From Ramicandelaber brevisporus (lineage: Eukaryota > Kickxellomycota > Ramicandelaberales > Ramicandelaberaceae): 11,871 nucleotides of DNA. Below, piece by piece: positions 1-7,700 of the stretch. Within the stretch, counting starts at the first letter, position 1. Each line of letters begins with the position of its first letter. The position numbers were made by a program, and so were the translations under genes. The stretch covers positions 1 to 11,871 of the forward strand of contig MU602747.1 of assembly GCA_025201865.1 (NCBI GenBank), in the 5' to 3' direction. The notes under the pieces were generated by a model. The model was given only the letters and a program-made list of their open reading frames with translations, searched no databases and had not been told where the DNA came from.

Positions 1-352
1 CAGAAACCATTGAGCTCCCAATTGAACGGAGTCGTTTTGCAGCGTAGCTCACAAACGACGATGCGCGTGATTTCTGTGATTGCTGTACAGAATTGATTGA
101 TGGGGAGCAATCTGAACTACACAAGCTGACGTCTCCATTGGCAGTATTGCTGTAGGTGGATATATTAGACGATGAGGTGGCAACTGCGGCTGACACCGAT
201 GAAGATCCAAAACGCACGTCCTGGTCGTTGATGGCCGACAGCTGTGGTGAATCTTGCCGTGAACTGTTGAAATGGCTTGCCACAGTAAACGCACCCCCAT
301 TGGCTGGGAACGACGAGGACTGCGATGCCTGGTGAAGATTGTACTGAGACAT
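1..352 (-). CDS. Serine-rich protein, N-terminal fragment (gene continues past left edge)
   Basis: The minus-strand frame beginning at the ATG at 352-350 stays open to the window edge, giving 117 complete residues. The frame upstream is open back to a TGA near 519 but holds no other ATG, so 352 is the first usable start; it has an A at -3. About 34 of the 117 residues are serine, with Asn, Gln and Ala also common, which suggests a disordered N-terminal region. A short basic cluster, AAKRLRS, at residues 104-110 could be a localisation signal, but that is a guess. No domain is recognisable. The 2.2 kb repeat-rich region upstream is pyrimidine-rich on this gene's sense strand, as in many fungal promoters. 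A long upstream region and a serine-rich start would suit a regulatory protein such as a transcription factor or kinase, but nothing in the fragment proves it. The rest of the gene lies to the left of the window. Confidence 0.6.
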   Translation of the reverse strand, partial: MSQYNLHQASQSSSFPANGGAFTVASHFNSSRQDSPQLSAINDQDVRFGSSSVSAAVATSSSNISTYSNTANGDVSLCSSDCSPSINSVQQSQKSRASSFVSYAAKRLRSIGSSMVS

Positions 353-576
353 TTGGATTGTATTCCACTGTGACTGGCTGCTGATGCACGCTGAAAGACT
401 GAAGAAACCCAGTGTACTTGGAAAGGCGACTCTCGGTGCAATCTGGCCACCGCAATCACTCACAAACGAATACTGACACGCACTCTCGCACAAATCGACA
501 GAAAAAAACACACTGTATAGTCAAAAATTAAACGGGATTCTCGGCCAGATATCAGCTGTTGAAGTTGCCGTCGTGA

Positions 577-599
577 TTGCTGTTGCTGTTGCTGTTGCT
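577..599. repeat. (TTGCTG)n hexanucleotide microsatellite
   Basis: Nearly four copies of TTGCTG occur in tandem, upstream of the minus-strand serine-rich gene. On that gene's sense strand it reads as CAGCAA repeats, so it may lie in the 5' leader. Confidence 0.8.
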
Positions 600-1186
600 A
601 ATGTCGGTCGCTACACGCACAATAACAAAAAGAACAACGCGGCACACAGATATTTAATAAATATAAGTGGAGGAGGGTGGGGCTGTCGTTGTTGGCGGCG
701 AGTGCAGTCGTCCAAATATTGCACAGCAAAATGAAAGCAACTGGGAAAAAGAAAGAGTAAAGGGCAAAGAAGAAAAGGACTGCAATATCCCAACAACAAT
801 ACAACGAAAACGGGACGATTCAATATATCACAAGTCAGTCAAAAAGAAAAGGACTGCAAAAAAAAATAAAGTTCGTGTATACGCCAACAAGCAGCCTTGG
901 GAAGCTGTGTACAATAAGAAAAAAAAGGAGGAAGTGAGAGAAGTGAGCAAGTGAGAGAATAATGAAGAACGAGCAAGAGAGTGAGAGAGTGAGAAGGCGT
1001 GCAACGAGAGAGTGCGATACTGTCTGCAACTCTGGCCGTCTCGCTACTTTGTCTGTAATGCACAAGAATCGGCAAGCGGTGACTACAGTGATAACACTGT
1101 ACAAGTAAGCGTGTATGTGTGCGTGTGAGAGTGTGATCAGTTTGAGAATGGGAAGTGAATGGCGCCGCATACACTTCGTGCAATCT

Positions 1187-1232
1187 ACTGACTGACTGAC
1201 TGACTAACTGACTAACTGGACTGGCTGGCTGG
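1187..1232. repeat. (ACTG/ACTA)n degenerate tetranucleotide repeat
   Basis: Eight ACTG or ACTA units lie in tandem at 1187-1218, followed by a GGCT-type run to 1232. It is non-coding sequence inside the long intergenic region. Confidence 0.8.
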
Positions 1233-1585
1233 CTTGAAGAAGAAAAACAAAGATTAGTGGCACCAAATAAGGTACAGAGTAAGGGCAAGTGATGGTCGCG
1301 CAAACGAGAGAAGGAATGAGATGCTGCAGGCTTGGAGTGGCTCAATTACACCGGCCAAAAAGGAGACACAGTCACACTTGCGCGCACACACACGAAAAGC
1401 AACAGCAACAATGAAAAAACACGCGTTGAATGTCGATTGCGCACCTTTCCAGTCAGGTTCACTGAGATGCTGCAGCAATACTTTGAGAATGAGAATGAAA
1501 AACGAGTGGAAAACGTACCGGTCAGGTGTTTTTTCTTATTGATAAACGAGACGATCAATATCTTTCGAAGGTCACAAAACGGCGA

Positions 1586-1614
1586 GGAGAGAGACAGAGA
1601 GAGAGAGAGAGAGA
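1586..1614. repeat. (GA)n tract
   Basis: This is a purine-only run broken by a single C at 1595, with nine perfect GA units at 1597-1614. It can pair with the CT tract at about 2240-2290. Confidence 0.85.
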
Positions 1615-1856
1615 ATAAGTGATATGTGAAGAGATGCGAGTAGCAGATCGTATCAACTGCAGAGCAGGACAAAAGCAGAGCAAAAGCAGCACCGAATGCG
1701 AATGCAAATACGAAAGTGGAGGTGAAAGTGAAGAAACGATCACACAAGGGTTGATCCGATTTGACTTTGGCGAGATTATGATGGATATTTATATGTAAAC
1801 GAGATATCAGAAGAAGGAAGAGCGTGAGCTGCGAGAAGTGGAGATAAGAGAGGAGG

Positions 1857-1880
1857 GAGAGAGAGAGAGAGAGAGAGAGA
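1857..1880. repeat. (GA)12 microsatellite
   Basis: Twelve perfect GA dinucleotides lie inside a longer purine stretch that starts near 1834. Confidence 0.9.
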
Positions 1881-1940
1881 CTGACAAGTCCACGAGGTTT
1901 GATATACCAAGCACACAAACCTTCGAACACCTTTGTTGTT

Positions 1941-1962
1941 GTCTGTCTGTCTGTCTGTCTGT
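1941..1962. repeat. (GTCT)5 tetranucleotide microsatellite
   Basis: Five perfect GTCT units run into a short GT run and then into GA-rich sequence. The repeat is pyrimidine-biased within an otherwise purine-rich plus strand. Confidence 0.85.
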
Positions 1963-2082
1963 GTGTGGAGAGAGAGGCAGAGAGAGGGAGAGAGGCAGAA
2001 GGAGAATGGCTCACAATAAAGTTTGTTTAGTCAGGCAAAAGTAGAGGAATGAGCAATCAGTAGTATGGGAGAACGAGAGTAG

Positions 2083-2109
2083 GCGAGCGAGCGAGTGAGT
2101 GAGTGAGTG
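2083..2109. repeat. (GCGA)3(GTGA)3 compound tetranucleotide repeat
   Basis: Three GCGA units are followed by three GTGA units and a partial fourth. The block lies near the point where plus-strand composition switches from purine-rich to pyrimidine-rich. Confidence 0.8.
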
Positions 2110-2228
2110 TCGCTGGCAAAAAGCAAGGTCGGAAAGGGAAACAGACACAACGCCTGGACTGGATTGATCACGCACATCATCATCGCACATTACCCTTACC
2201 CCCTCGCATATTCTCTCCGCCGACGGCA

Positions 2229-2303
2229 TTCCCCCTTCTCCTTCTCTCTCTCTTTCTGTCTCTCTCTCTTTCTTTCTTTCTCTCTTTCTGCCTCTCCGCC
2301 TAT
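2229..2303. repeat. CT-rich polypyrimidine tract
   Basis: About 75 bases are almost entirely C and T, with CT and CTTT sub-repeats and only isolated G bases. The tract is complementary in type to the GA tracts at 1586-1614 and 1857-1880. Confidence 0.85.
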
Positions 2304-2591
2304 CTGTTTGCTCCTCTCCTTTCTTGAAGACTGACAGGTACGGCTAGCCGAGGTGTGTTGGTGGGAATGCAGCGGGCTGATCTCATCTGAGTTTTATATT
2401 TTGTTTCTTGTTTTTGCGTTTTCCTCCAATATGCGTGGGAAGATGGCATCGTCATCATATTGCGCGAGCGAGTATTAGTCGTCGCTGTTAATTACATTGT
2501 TGCTTTTTGGCTTTCTTGGAATTTAAATAAATAAATATAAGGTTTGATTACAAGTCGTGGCTTTTGCTAATTAGACTTCATTAGATTATTA

Positions 2592-3109
2592 TTATGCCGA
2601 TGCTGACGATGATGTTGACGATGCTGATGTCTTTTTAGACTTTTCTACATCTGCAATCTTCTCGTTGTATTCCTCCATATCCTCTGGAAAAATATCGTTC
2701 AACTCGCTTGCCAATGCATCTCTAAACCTCGATAGTGCCACCGTCTTCCCATGCGCAAACTGATTCTCCCCTGCTAGTCGGTCAATAAACTCTGTTGTAA
2801 ACACATCCGGATTACGATTGTTGTCAATTGCATCAACAATTGCCATTGGCACCCTCACGTCATTGAGAGCGGGTGCAACCTGGTCAATCTGAGCCAGATC
2901 GGCAATGTAGTCATTGATGCGGCGATGTAAAACGGGATTGCTGGAGTCTGGCTGGAAGTCGTGCGCGGTGATGGTAATGTCGAGAAGAGTGCCCAATGCA
3001 GACTCAATAGTGTTGATTAGTTTGTCGAGATTTTGGAGCTGTTCATCGGTGGTGACAGTGGTGGGGTTTCCAACTGCGGTGGCAGTAGCAGCTCCATCAG
3101 GCTCACTCC

Positions 3110-3145
<36 letters not shown>

Positions 3146-3170
3146 TTGTTGCTTTCGTACTTACTGTCAT
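2592..3170 (-). CDS. MED10: Mediator complex subunit 10 (Med10/Nut2)
   Basis: The product is a 192-residue subunit of Mediator, the nuclear co-activator complex that bridges transcription factors and RNA polymerase II; Med10 belongs to the middle module. Residues 42-172 match the Med10 family: the HDFQPDSSN segment (70-78), the central VPMAIVDAIDNNRNPDVF segment (107-124; animal homologues have VPLEVFEYIDQGRNP at this place), and the hallmark FPEDMEEY (161-168). The N-terminal 40 residues are Thr/Ala-rich with a nine-alanine run encoded by GCA repeats. The C-terminus is Lys/Ser-rich. The family core is about 135 residues, so both ends are low-complexity extensions. The ATG at 3170-3168 is the first in frame after an upstream in-frame TAG; a start further up would need GTG. 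The gene is transcribed away from RPB6 across a shared promoter. No intron is needed. Confidence 0.92.
3111..3150. repeat. (CTG/TTG)n triplet repeat encoding the Med10 Ala/Thr tract
   Basis: Nine GCA codons (alanine) preceded by three ACA codons (threonine) on the minus strand form a trinucleotide microsatellite inside the MED10 N-terminus. Its length probably varies between strains. Confidence 0.8.
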
Positions 3171-3350
3171 CGCTATCACAATCGCTGTGTTATTTTTCTT
3201 CTAGATGTGTCTCTCTTTGTTCTTGAAAAAGTGAGGTTTGTTGCTGTTGTTGTTGTTGTTGTTTTTGTTGTTTTTGTTGTTGCTTCAAAATCCAGCAAGA
3301 GTCGATTGTTTTAAAACCAAAAAAGAAACAGAGCAGAATCAACACAACAA
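3171..3350. promoter_or_regulatory. Bidirectional MED10/RPB6 promoter region
   Basis: Only 180 bp separate the two divergent start codons, so both promoters must lie here or overlap the genes. The stretch includes a TTG/TTTTTG repeat at about 3239-3284, which reads as CAA repeats in the MED10 leader. The RPB6 side ends in an A-rich leader, AACACAACAAATG. No clear TATA box was seen. Confidence 0.7.
3239..3284. repeat. (TTG)n-rich microsatellite in the shared promoter
   Basis: This is a run of TTG units broken by T-rich spacers. If transcribed as part of the MED10 leader it gives a CAA-rich, poorly structured 5' UTR. Confidence 0.75.
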
Positions 3351-3974
3351 ATGTCAGACTACGGCAGCGACGCAGACTCTGTGCACTCTGACGAGGGCCA
3401 GTACGACTACGGTGATGGCGGCGACGATCTCTATGATGAGGAACTCAACCAAGGCATGGACGTTGACGGCGCTGATGGCGAGCGTGGTGCTGGGGGTGCT
3501 GGCGAAGGCGGTTACGACGGCGGCGAGTACGGCGGTGCTTACGAGGGTGAGTTTGACGAGTCGCCCGAAGACATTCAAGAGCGAAACATTGCTCGACGAC
3601 TTGCCAAGTTCGCGAAATTGGTGGGCACTGGTGGAGATGGATTGTACCTTGATGGAGAAACTCTGGATTCACTGCTGGACAATGTAGCATCAAAGGCAGG
3701 CAGTCTTCTGCAGCAGCAGAGGGCACAGGTTCCAATCGATGATGTTGTCACAACGCCATACTTGACAAAGTACGAGCGCACGCGTGTTTTGGGAGAGCGC
3801 GCGCTGCAGATTAGCATGAATGCGCCAATCCTGGTGGAGCTGGAAGGCGAGACTGATGCGTACGAGATTGCACTGAAGGAACTCAAGGCTGGCAAGATTC
3901 CTTACATTATTGAGCGGAAACTGCCAGATGGCCGTGTCAAGCGCATCCCACTCAACCAGCTCATTGTTGATTAA
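3351..3974 (+). CDS. RPB6: RNA polymerase subunit Rpb6 (ABC23 type), shared by Pol I, II and III
   Basis: The product is a 207-residue homologue of the small subunit Rpb6 (RPO26 in yeast, POLR2F in humans), which is common to all three nuclear RNA polymerases and helps hold the largest subunit. Residues 133-194 carry the family core: [20 protein letters not shown], then [28 protein letters not shown] and LPDG. The N-terminus (1-70) is acidic and Gly/Tyr-rich, as is usual. Residues 71-127 form an extra segment with a likely helix ([16 protein letters not shown]) that human (127 aa) and yeast (155 aa) Rpb6 lack. A GTGAGT sits at 3547-3552, so an in-frame intron at 3547-3699 is possible; see findings. 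The C-terminus after LPDG is also unusual and lacks the common Asp-Trp pair. The ATG at 3351 follows an A-rich leader with A at -3. The gene faces away from MED10 and converges on RPS21. Confidence 0.95.
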   Translation: MSDYGSDADSVHSDEGQYDYGDGGDDLYDEELNQGMDVDGADGERGAGGAGEGGYDGGEYGGAYEGEFDESPEDIQERNIARRLAKFAKLVGTGGDGLYLDGETLDSLLDNVASKAGSLLQQQRAQVPIDDVVTTPYLTKYERTRVLGERALQISMNAPILVELEGETDAYEIALKELKAGKIPYIIERKLPDGRVKRIPLNQLIVD

Positions 3975-4008
3975 AAACTAAAAGTTTACAGTAACCTAAC
4001 CAAAACAA

Positions 4009-4028
4009 CTCACTCACTCACTCACTCA
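4009..4028. repeat. (ACTC)n tetranucleotide repeat in the RPB6 3' region
   Basis: About five tandem ACTC units lie roughly 35 bp after the RPB6 stop codon, in the tail-to-tail interval with RPS21. Confidence 0.8.
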
Positions 4029-4187
4029 TATCCTTCCTCGCTGATTAAAAGCTAACAAAAGGCATTCTAACTTGACCATCTCGAAATCGACAAATACATG
4101 CAATCCTGAATACAGCCAGAACATGCCTTCTACTCTTCCCTTTCTTTACATTCAAAAGCAAAAAAGATAAGAATCAATTTAAAGCTA

Positions 4188-4193
4188 AATAAA
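4188..4193 (+). terminator. AATAAA poly(A) signal candidate for RPB6
   Basis: A canonical AATAAA lies 214 bp after the RPB6 stop and 31 bp before the RPS21 stop codon. Cleavage 10-30 bases later would bring the RPB6 transcript up to or into the 3' end of RPS21. Other A-rich elements between 3985 and 4190 could serve instead. Confidence 0.45.
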
Positions 4194-4223
4194 TTACTTT
4201 CTTTCTATTTTTGTTTTTGTTAT

Positions 4224-4475
4224 TTACTTGGCGTAGCTCCAGCTCTTCTTGAGGAAACCGTCGGTGGTGGCAAGACGGTTGAGGGAGTCGTCAGCCTCAC
4301 CCTTCTGGCGGACAAAGCCAGAGACGGCGTAGGTGTGGAAGGCGCCGGTCATGACACCCTTGTCATCAACCTCGGCAACGTTGATCTGGACGGAAGCGTG
4401 ATCCTTTGGCTTGATCAGGCGGCCAGTGACGGAGCACTTGCGTGGGATGTAGAGATCGAGGTTGGTGGCGTCCAT
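4224..4475 (-). CDS. RPS21: 40S ribosomal protein eS21
   Basis: The product is an 83-residue homologue of eS21 (RPS21), a small-subunit ribosomal protein needed for maturation of the 18S rRNA 3' end. The family signature is clear throughout: [15 protein letters not shown] near the N-terminus, [14 protein letters not shown] in the middle, then [20 protein letters not shown] and a C-terminal WSYAK. The tryptophan-serine-tyrosine tail is typical of fungal eS21; animal forms end differently. The N-terminus is about three residues shorter than the yeast protein. Codons end mostly in C or G, more strongly than in MED10 or the HEATR6-like gene, which fits high expression. The ATG at 4475 follows an A-rich context (AAAACATGG). 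No intron interrupts it, although ribosomal protein genes often have one near the start. It is convergent with RPB6 and divergent from the HEATR6-like gene. Confidence 0.97.
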   Translation of the reverse strand: MDATNLDLYIPRKCSVTGRLIKPKDHASVQINVAEVDDKGVMTGAFHTYAVSGFVRQKGEADDSLNRLATTDGFLKKSWSYAK

Positions 4476-4781
4476 GTTTTATAGATATATATAATCGCTA
4501 CTGCTGTTAGCTGATGCGGAGCTCGTGGGGGGTTTATGGGCGGCTTGTCGCTTCAGGAAATGTGTTTGGCTGAAAAGGGAAGATTTAATCTGCCCTCCGC
4601 TGATCTTACAATGGTGGGCATTGTTGACCAGTATATTTTAAAATTCGGTATTTTTCGCATTTAATGGAGCACGCGCAAGTATATCTCCTGACGGAGGCGG
4701 CGGCGGAAAAATAATAATAATAATAATAAACACTTCTTTTGCAACACACAGTGTCAAACTACAAACAATACAACGAGGAAC
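4476..4781. promoter_or_regulatory. Divergent promoter region, RPS21 / HEATR6-like gene
   Basis: A 306 bp gene-free interval drives RPS21 leftward and the HEATR6-like gene rightward. It contains an AT-rich ATATATATA at 4485-4493 just upstream of RPS21, which is probably too close to the ATG for a normal TATA box. It also contains a G-rich stretch near 4527, AT-rich sequence at 4630-4665 and an (ATA)n repeat at 4711-4730. Confidence 0.6.
4711..4730. repeat. (AAT)n trinucleotide microsatellite
   Basis: About six tandem AAT/ATA units lie 50 bp upstream of the HEATR6-like start codon, in its likely 5' leader or core promoter. Confidence 0.8.
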
Positions 4782-7700
4782 ATGATGATGAAGGCGACAC
4801 GAACACCAGGAGCAGCAGCAGCAGCCGGAGTAGCAGGAGCAACAGCGGTGTCAGCGATGGCAATGACCGAGATGGAGACGGCTTTCTGTGAACAGGCACA
4901 TCTATTGTTACAGACAAGTCGGTCTCGTCGAAGCGATGACTCTGATAGCTTGCCAACAGAGCCGCGCGAGCTACTACAATTGATACTACAGATGCGACTG
5001 GGCAACACTTCAGCTGCCACTAATGCCTCTACTACTACTACTACCACCACTACTACCACAGCGCCAGACAGAGTCCATTCGGCAAAGCAGTCAGCAAAAC
5101 AATCGGCAAAACATTCGGCGATTGCTGTGATTGACATTGGATCAAGGTTTATGCTCAATCGACCAAATGGTGACATTCCCCTTTTGTTCTTGCAGGCTGT
5201 GAACCGCTTGGTTGGATCAAAGCACATTTCAACAACATTGGACATCCCTGGCTCTGCATTAAGCAGTATCATCGCAGCAACGCTTAATCCTGTTACAGAT
5301 CATATCTTCCCAGATACTGCAGACGCTCGAACAGCTCGACTGCGAACAATTGGATTGCTGATTCGAGATGGAGCACAGTCTGTTCGGCCATTTATATCGG
5401 CAGCTGTTAACATGGCTATTCCCATTGCCCTTAATCAAACAGCGAACCACACTTCGGATGAGAGACGAGCAGCAGTTGATGTCCTGTGTTCAACCGTGAA
5501 TGCATCTGCTTCGAGCAACATTGTCTCGGCAACAGTGCTTCAGGCAACAGAAGAAGCTGTGTTTCAACTACTACCTCACTTTGTTTATACAACAGCAGCG
5601 TCAACATCAGCGTCAGCACCAACACCAACATCAGTGACCCTGCATGGCCGTCATCAGTCTACTGCTGGCAAGAAGATTGATTTCAAACTGGCAGTGTGTA
5701 TACTGCGTGCATTGAAGGCTCTTATCAGCGAAAACAGACAGTGTATCTCTACAAAGTTTGAAAGCGTGTTTAGTGCTCTCATGTCTATTATTCTGCGCGA
5801 CTGGCGAGCTATTTCATCACTCTCTGACATTAGTGCTACATCTCAGTCTGAAATCGATGCACCACGCTCTCGCACATCATCAACTACCACCACCACCGTT
5901 GCTGCTGCTGGTCTGTTGGCATCACGCCGCTCCAGGCAATTGCTTGCTCAGCCTACAGAAGACACTCTCTCTGCAGACAGTGCGTCAACAAGCACTACAA
6001 CTCGACGAGCCTCCTCAACTGCACAAGCCATTGTGATGGCCCTCGATTGCTTCCAGGGTTTGTTCCGTGCCTGCCATAAAGCTACATTGGACAACTGGAC
6101 ACGCTTTCTTCCAACATCCCATCTCGATATTCGACCCTCTCTTTTCTCTCTTCTGCGTTATGACAGCGACATTGTTGCAGATGCTGCATGCGCTGCCATC
6201 AACTGTGCCCTCGAGCACTCAAAGAGGATTTTTACAAGTGCTGATGACCGGCAGACGAGGCAGGCTTTCGTGTCATTGGCGGCCCAGGCAGCAGCGTGCA
6301 TGGCTGCCATTCATGTGAGACTGGCGGCGTTGCTATCTGTGCCCGAATCGACTCCTCCGAGCAGAGTCATCGCACTATTGGACTGTGCCTCCACATTGAT
6401 TCGCAACTGCTCCTATATACGCGTGACACAGGCTCGTCTTGAGCCACTATTCAGCTCTGTTGTCAAACTGGTTATCATGTCGCCGTCAGCTGTCTCCAGC
6501 TGGACTGCCGAAGAGTTTGTCAGTGTCCAGAATCGGGCATTGGCTGTGGCTCAAATGGCACTAGACTCCGATGCTCAATCAGCTGTGTTTAGACCGTGTC
6601 TCATTGATGAAGGCGTGGTGGAATTGTTAATGGCAATGGTTGATCCTTCCAGCGAAGATTCCAACGATCAGTCTCCGGATGTCCAGCAGTCTGTAGCTCG
6701 CGTGCTGTGCAGCTGTCTGAGACGTCTTCCATCGGATGTTCGACCAATTCTCGAGCGCATTGAGACATCTATTCGCCAGCTACTTCAATTAGCCGATGAA
6801 CAGCGCCAAGTTGCATACTTTATACTGATTGAAACTCTTGTTGCTGATGCTGCTCGGAACCAACGCATCTTGCTGGACTGGACTGAGTTGATTGAGACGT
6901 ATATTCTTCCATTCAGCGCTGATGACATTAATGCATCCATTCGCACTTCAGTCCTCGATATTATTGCATGGCTGGACACTACTAAATTTGCTAGTCTGCC
7001 TGAAGCACAATCTCGATTCTTGGCCATCCACGTTCTGGCCATTGCGAATGATTTGAATGCACCTGCTGAAGTGAGAGCAGCTGGATTCAGAGCGCTGGGA
7101 GTTGTGGCTAGCTTTCAGCCCATGTTGAGTGATTCCCTCTTTGTGATGGATGCCATGAGCATTGCTGTCGAAACCACCATGATATCTCTTCAGTCAACCG
7201 GTCCTGCAGCAGCAATCACAGGCAGCAGCGCAGATGGTGCTGCCACCTCAGCTAGATCAAGACAGTGGCGCTCTGAACAACCGCAACAACAGCAACAGCA
7301 GCAACAGCAGTCCCGTGCCGCAAATATTAGCATCAACAATAGCCAACCACAAGTGCCACCGAATGTCCGCAGTCGAGCATGCTGGGCAATTGCCAACTTG
7401 AGCGATGGGCTAGTTTGGGCCAAAGCCAATGTCCCTGAAGACGTTCAGCACATGACTGAGAACTATTCATTTGTGAGCAGTGCATTCAACTCTGGGCTGG
7501 CTTCAGTGGTGCAAGGTGACGAACGAATGCGAGTTAATGGCCTGCGCACAATTGGCAACATGATTGGATTTGCTAGTGCTGACTGTATCAAACAGCTGGT
7601 TTCTGAAGGTTCAATTGGCACGGCTGTTGCGGCCGCTGTGAGAAACACCTCGGCTGGCCCATTCAAAGTACGCTGGAATGCGTGCCATGCAATGGCTGTG

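Larger units (their letters stand above)
353..2591. other. Long gene-free, microsatellite-rich intergenic region
   Basis: No convincing gene was found on either strand. The open frames here are built from Ser/Leu runs (CT repeats read on the minus strand) or Lys/Glu/Arg runs (GA repeats read on the plus strand) and match no family. The stretch holds tetranucleotide, GA and CT microsatellites, listed separately. The plus strand is purine-rich from about 660 to 2110 and pyrimidine-rich from about 2205 to 2310. AT-rich TATA-like sequence lies at 648-666. An (AATA)n tract at 2525-2540 lies just past the 3' end of MED10. The likeliest role is promoter and 5' leader for the minus-strand gene at 1-352, plus the 3' UTR of MED10 at its right end. 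A non-coding RNA cannot be excluded. Confidence 0.6.

Noticed and set aside
49-459. Minus-strand 136-residue and 96-residue frames at the left edge
   Set aside because: They overlap the open serine-rich frame in other phases, have erratic composition and match nothing. The frame running off the edge is the better gene candidate.
667-954. Plus-strand 95-residue Lys/Glu-rich frame
   Set aside because: It is a product of purine-rich sequence (AAR/GAR codons), has no recognisable motif and lies in the strand-biased intergenic region.
839-2014. Long minus-strand frames (839-1345 and 1346-2014) with Ser/Leu/His-rich translations
   Set aside because: Their length comes from CT microsatellites read as SLSLSL. 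They match no family and their composition tracks the repeats.
3102-3164. GTAAGT six bases after the MED10 ATG as a short intron donor
   Set aside because: All nearby CAG acceptors give lengths not divisible by three and would shift the Med10 frame. The unspliced frame already gives an intact protein.
5758-6318. Plus-strand hydrophobic frames at 5758-6036 and 6067-6318
   Set aside because: They are shadow frames inside the HEATR6-like gene, whose own frame is continuous and conserved.
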